Assembly: GCA_930367205.1 (NCBI GenBank)
Contig: OV884011.1
Coordinates: 115,317,866-115,381,865, forward strand
DNA length: 64,000 bases
Reading direction: 5' to 3'
Source: Acanthosoma haemorrhoidale
Lineage: Eukaryota; Arthropoda; Insecta; Hemiptera; Acanthosomatidae
Part shown: positions 59,701 through 64,000 of the stretch, piece after piece
Layout: each line of letters begins with the position of its first letter
Numbering within the stretch: position 1 is the stretch's first letter
Notes under the pieces: model-generated
What the model was told of the DNA's origin: nothing
Database searches by the model: none
What the model saw: only the letters and a program-made list of their open reading frames with translations
Made by a program: the position numbers and the translations under genes

Positions 59701-59930
59701 CACTTTTCCTAACAAAGAGATTTGTTCACAATCCAGAGTTTATAATTACTACAATGGTATGAAAAATCACAAAGTTGTTTTAGACGAGTGAACGTATCAC
59801 CAATGATAGTCGGCTCTTATTTATAGTACTTATAGACTGGGATGTGAAAACATTTCTTGGTTAGGAAAAGTAACTTATAACACTTTGCCATATCAGCACA
59901 GAATACTTTGGAGAACGTAGGATTACTGAG
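56721..59930. other. AT-rich spacer
   Basis: No gene recognised. GC-richer patches at 56,760-56,960 carry nothing that can be identified. A perfect 11-bp inverted repeat (CCAGACACAAT/ATTGTGTCTGG) lies at 59,022-59,062. Confidence 0.45.
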
Positions 59931-59939
59931 ATCTTCATG

Positions 59940-60190
59940 GATGGAAGTCTGGGTCACTTCCATTTTGCTAAATTAAGAGTTATGAAATAATCCAAGAATA
60001 TACCCGAGGAAAAACAGATATTGACGTAATCATGGACAACTTCTTTAATATTATGGTTGACAAGCAAACCAAAGTAATGCAACAGGGTATATACCATGAG
60101 TAAAATGGTCCCTTGTGGAACAACAATTGCATAACTTCAGTAAAAAAAGAAAAAAGAAGAACTTTATGCTTTATGCTATTATTTAGCACT
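59940..60190 (-). pseudogene. LINE reverse transcriptase, PQG-to-ADD region, minus strand
   Basis: The minus strand reads AIVVPQGTILLMVYTLL, then a run to VVHDYVNICFSSGIF. VPQGTIL is the reverse transcriptase block in Jockey/CR1-like LINEs, and about 35 residues later a SFADDT box is expected where CFSSG is seen, so the catalytic DD is lost. The other half of a similar reverse transcriptase lies in the opposite orientation at 60,600. Confidence 0.45.
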
Positions 60191-60599
60191 TTCACGTTAA
60201 GAACAAATAATAGCACTGGAAATTAACTGGACTAAAAAAAAAATACTCAGTAGCTCGTTGAGCAGTGAAGAAACCAAATGAGAGAGCTTAGCACAGTTTA
60301 TATCACAAATGCGGACCCTAACGGAAACGTATAGAAGAATCAATAAATTAAAAGGATAACACAAATCTAACTCCATATTTAAAGGGAGATAATTAAAGGT
60401 CGACTACATGCACTTGGTAACCATTTCAGCAAAAACTACTAGCATCGAAAATCAGACCTTCTCATTCGGTAGAAGTATCTCATATGATAAAAGTATCGAG
60501 GGCATTGAAAATCCAATTGACGATTTATAAGAATTTATGAAAAGCCTAAAAAAAAATATTAGCCCTTGACCACATGGCATTCCGAAAGACACCAACTGT

Positions 60600-60965
60600 T
60601 GAACTAATATAACCTAAATTTAAACACTTTCCTAAACTTTGGTGAAAATCAATATCTACCAAAATCAAAAAATTGCCGAATGGGCCCAAAAATGTATAGG
60701 TCAATATCTTCAACTTGTACAATGTGTATATTTCAGGAGACCGTACTGAATAAAAGACTCATATGGTTTCTTGACAGTAAGGATTTCTTCGCCAAACAGT
60801 ACGGTTTCAGATTGCTTCAATCCACGGCAGATCGTGTAATAAATTCATAAACTGGAAAACTGATGTTAATATAGGGGACAAATTCCACTAATTGGCTTGT
60901 ACCGAAAGATTTAGATCGATAAAGTCGTTGCTATAGGCATTGCGACGTGAAATAAAGATTAATAA
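60600..60965 (+). pseudogene. LINE reverse transcriptase, N-terminal part, plus strand
   Basis: Reads YRSISSTCTMCIFQETVLNK, RLIWFLDSKDFFAKQYGFRL and QSTADRVINS with a later DLDRSIKSLL. These match YRPISLLPxxSKxFEKVxxxRL, xxxFLxxxxFFxxxQYGFRxxxST and the downstream AFD block of Jockey/CR1-like LINEs. An A14 run at 60,964-60,978 follows. Stops are few but the frame shifts at least twice. Upstream to 60,340 may be the preceding linker. Confidence 0.6.
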
Positions 60966-60979
60966 AAAAAAAAAAAATT

Positions 60980-62500
60980 CGAACACTTTCCCGATGTTTA
61001 CAAAAATGGCATACTTATTCTGTATCTTGTACATTTATTGAATATTAAAATCTAAAAAGATAAAGATGCATGTAAGGTTTGTACTAGAGTTAGTTACACT
61101 TGTTAAACAATTTAATCAACGTCTGTGTAGATATGTGTAACAATTTAGTTAGCTAGGTGTTTTTTCTTTAATAATGTGTAATTCTACTCGAAACCATGGA
61201 CTTCTCATTCAACTACCTCTGCATCTCTCTTTCCTAACCTGCTATGTTGTCGTCCGGCGTTTGGCAGACCCACACCATCCTAGTGGGAATCTCTGCCTTC
61301 GTCTCGCTAAAACTAGCTCCTTCTTGGGAGAGACCTCTCCCTCGCGGACGACGGTTACCGTGGCCCTGCAAATTTGACCAGCAGTGTCTCCCATGGCAAT
61401 CCAGTCTGCCTCTCTCCAGTTCACACACTCGCCGGATGAAACTTCGTTACATAAAATTTAATGATGTCCGAGTTCATCGCTGTTTCTTCGGAGCCCATTT
61501 AAGTACCTTATATTAAATCAAAAACAGCATTTCAGAAAATTATCTTTTTTTATTTCTTTATAATGAGTGACATATTGTCGCCTAAGCAGGGATATTTTTT
61601 GTTGCAAATAAAATTTTTGTTTGCTAAAAAGAGAACATTTTGAAGTACCAAATTTAAGGCGAACAATAAATGAATAAACCCATAAAAAATGATTTGACGC
61701 ACGAATAAATCTTTAAAACCTTTTTTCTTCTTTCCTATAAAGTTGTGGTTTTCGGACTTATGCGTTATTACGACGATATGGAATACAGCAATTCGGTCTA
61801 CCATTCATTTTTTAAATTGATGATTATATCATGATTGCTTATAGATACGCAAGTACTTTCTGGAATACAGTAAGAACGGATTTTATTAGACGCTTAAGGA
61901 AGGAAATAAAAATAAATTGTCTGGAGAAAGTTGTTAGATTTGAGTTGTTTAAAAAGAAAAATAAGCAATATAACTATATACGAGAACTGTGAGTGAAACT
62001 GAGCAATCCTGTTATTTTTTTTATGATTTTAGATACTTTTTACTCAATTTATCTTTTAGCCTTTTTCGACTAAAAAAAATAAACTGAAATTTAAAGTAGG
62101 TAAATTTGTATCTTGAAATTGATATCACTGCATAAAAACAATCCAGATAAAAGGCAATGCCTAGACATTTTTATCGTTCAAACTTTTTCTTGGTTCATTG
62201 AATAAAATTTAACACCTTTTATTTAACGTGCTGCATGGTATGTCTAAGAGCTGCTCCTTTCATAATAGAAGTCAGTTCTGTCTGCCCACAAATATTTATT
62301 TCCCTCCTAAGTGCTATTGGAAGTTATGTATCTGTTCTCATTGGCTATAACATAGCATACAATAATATATTCTATATACGTATACATACATAATATCTAC
62401 ATATATACTGTAGTATATATATGAGTCAACAACCCTGATAATTGACCACTCCAAGCTGACGCATCTAAATCTTCTTGTATGAGTCCACTAGCCTCTCTAT
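60980..62500. other. Spacer with an unassigned GC-rich block
   Basis: About 61,170-61,440 is GC-rich with overlapping 60-90-codon frames on both strands. I do not recognise any of the predicted products. The rest is AT-rich. Confidence 0.4.
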
Positions 62501-62524
62501 AGAGGTAAGATTCATGGAGATGTT

Positions 62525-62860
62525 ACTTCCCATAAGAGGGTTGAGGCAAGGGTAATGGTTCGACATACCTTTCCTTCAACCTTGCACTAGAGAAAGTGGT
62601 AATCAGATATACAGATGCCTCAGTCTTCAACCGGACCGCCCAGCTCCTGGCACCTGCCGATGATATCGCCATTATGTGAAGGTCCTTTCAATCCAAAGGG
62701 GAAACATTTATAGCACTGAAGACCTCAGCAAGAAATTGGGTCTTGAAATAAAAGCAAGGAAGGAAGCCAATATTCTTAGTAACAGGTCAGATCATCCCGA
62801 CAGAACAGTAATCTTTTCTAAACATTGGAGAATTCATCTCTTTCGGCTCAAAGCTTGTGA
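62525..62860 (+). pseudogene. RTE-like LINE reverse transcriptase fragment
   Basis: Across frame changes: RGLRQG, FLQPCTREKVVIRYTDASV, FNRTAQLLAPADDIAIM (DD codons at 62,659-62,664), then FQSKGETFIALK, SKKLGLEI and a tail resembling EGKTKYM. GLRQGDxLSCLLFNxALEKVxR and LAYADDIxIIGR are the family blocks; here the Y of YADD is P. The fragment has no ends. The 62-codon open frame from 62,676 belongs to it. Confidence 0.65.
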
Positions 62861-62865
62861 ATAAC

Positions 62866-63372
62866 GTATAATTATAATTATTTATACAAATATTTTTAAA
62901 TGAATTGGCTTATTACTCAATTACCAGGTTTTTCCTCCATGCATATAATAATAAAATATTAAAATGTTTGTGTTATATATATATATATATATGTATGTAT
63001 GTAAATTCATCTCCGGTGGTAAAGATTTGATAAAAAGAGAAAAAGGGAAACGAACTGACACACTTGGGCTCAAGAGAAAGACTAACTTTTATTATTCCGA
63101 CAATCCTACACATGTAGGATCATGGGTTGTTTACATCTCATGATCGTATTTATTTACAATACAGTCATACTCCTGACTTTAACTATGTATATATGTATAT
63201 ATATATATTTTTGTATCTATACGCTACTACGTATATTACGTATACTACGCAAGCTCACTACGAAATATTAAAATGTTTGTGTTTAATATTTTATTATTAT
63301 ATGCATGGAGGAAAAACCTGGCCAATAAGCCAATTCATTTAAAAATATTTTTTTAAATAATTATAATTATAC
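62866..63372. repeat. Long inverted repeat with about 95-bp arms
   Basis: The left arm (62,866-62,963; ATAATTATAATTATTT...CAGGTTTTTCCTCCATGCAT...ATAATAATAAAATATTAAA) and the right arm (63,282-63,372) are complementary over nearly their whole length, with a small 4-5 bp difference beside ACCAGG. The spacer is about 320 bp and contains TATATA/TGTATG repeats and copy 2 of the hairpin repeat. AATATTAAAATGTTTGTGTT occurs in direct orientation at the inner edge of both arms. Confidence 0.8.
63060..63230 (+). repeat. Dispersed hairpin-bearing repeat, copy 2
   Basis: CTTTTATTATTCCGACAATC, CTACACATGTAGGATCATGG and GTTTACATCTCATGATC, with two nested hairpins (ATCCTAC/GTAGGAT and GATCATG/CATGATC), then TATGTATATATG repeats. 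It parallels 3,990-4,130. Confidence 0.35.
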
Positions 63373-63374
63373 TT

Positions 63375-64000
63375 TATGTTAATTGGTTCTATATAATAAT
63401 AAACTACTGTAATGATTATATGAGCTCAAAATATTATCTATCTTTCTAACCCAAACCGCCACTGTCTCCTATATTCTTATGAGGCGGCTCGCTTCTGGAA
63501 CTGAAATCTATTTCTTCAAAGGACTTTCGTGTCAACTGTCGAATGGAGGTGGGCTGATATTCACCCATCCTCCAAGACAGGGTGAGAGCTATTTCAGAGT
63601 CAATTCAGTGTACTCTCATCGCTCTACCGAAATGATAAATAGATCGTTTGAGAGCGCACTTTTTCTTTTTAAAGCCCATAGTTATTTATTTATTGAGATA
63701 ATATATAAAAGCGTGTACATTAACCATACCATGTGTAAGCGTGTTGGTTAGGGTGGGCTCCTTGTACGGCACCAGAGCTGAGAGAACTTATTTTATGGAG
63801 TGTCTAAACTTTACAATAATCGTTTTAAAGTAAAAAAATATAATATTTAAAGAGGCCTTTGGGGGATCTAAATAAGTATGCTTAAGTTTGTACAGGTTAA
63901 GTTGGTCCCCCAAGTTATTTGATTTTTTTACGCGAAACCAGAGGTAAACATTTTTCAGGGGAGTGGCTTACACCATTGACCTAGTGTCTTCGCGTTTATT
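63375..64000. other. Spacer to window end
   Basis: No gene recognised. The 90-codon frame at 63,479-63,751 is in a slightly GC-richer block and has no known motif. Confidence 0.4.

Noticed and set aside
1..64000. Prokaryotic operons, rRNA, tRNA or CRISPR arrays
   Set aside because: Open frames are short, coding is transposon-derived, and there are no ribosome-binding-site-spaced genes, rRNA motifs or regular repeat-spacer arrays.

Overview
The window looks like repeat-dense, AT-rich nuclear DNA from an arthropod, most likely an insect. The evidence is the repeat content: Jockey- and R1-type LINEs, an RTE-like LINE, BEL/Pao and Ty3-like LTR material, a ZBED/SCAND3-type hAT, Tc1/mariner elements, a Penelope-like element, a Helitron-type helicase and tRNA-derived SINEs. 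All are decayed to different degrees. I could not support any intact host gene, tRNA, rRNA or CRISPR array. Open frames are short (at most 130 codons), and the recognisable proteins run across stops and frameshifts. The species cannot be named from this sequence.

Layout. 0-12 kb: AT-rich spacer, a weak solo-LTR candidate (52-371) and, on the minus strand, a remnant of an insect repetitive ORF with a Cys-rich tail (7.35-7.83 kb). 12-13.4 kb: a GC-rich Ty3-like leader and gag start, with eight tandem primer-site-like motifs. 14-17.5 kb: a plus-strand hAT gene split by three LINE insertions, two with exact 10-bp target duplications. 17.5-19 kb: a Penelope-like GIY-YIG remnant followed by a ribozyme-like hairpin. 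19.4-29.8 kb: many copies of one Jockey-like LINE, called family B here, including tail-to-tail inverted pairs; a Tc1-like gene lies at 22.8-23.5 kb. 30.0-31.7 kb: an internally deleted mariner with terminal repeats and TA sites, then a 649-bp solo LTR with a perfect CTGCC duplication. 32.4-35.2 kb: R1-type LINE pieces on both strands. 37.6-37.9 kb: a PIF1/Helitron helicase piece. 40.0-43.6 kb: more family B, a Tc1/mariner C-terminus and a second family A LINE. 44.5-45.2 kb: a BEL/Pao integrase with an inverted copy of itself. 45-60 kb: mostly spacer with a SINE, a family B tail and a second possible BEL/Pao piece. 60-64 kb: a rearranged LINE reverse transcriptase, an RTE fragment and a long inverted repeat.

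The pieces form an insertion history, not a pathway. The hAT is oldest and was later hit by family A, family B and a third LINE. The Jockey-like LINEs (families A and B) are the commonest and probably among the youngest. The solo LTR and the deleted mariner still keep exact termini, so they are young or slowly decaying. I found no convincing new system. The most informative signals are the datable nesting, inverted LINE pairs that could give hairpin RNA, two LINE copies with the same truncation point, the primer-site-like array and a LINE fragment that fits twin priming.
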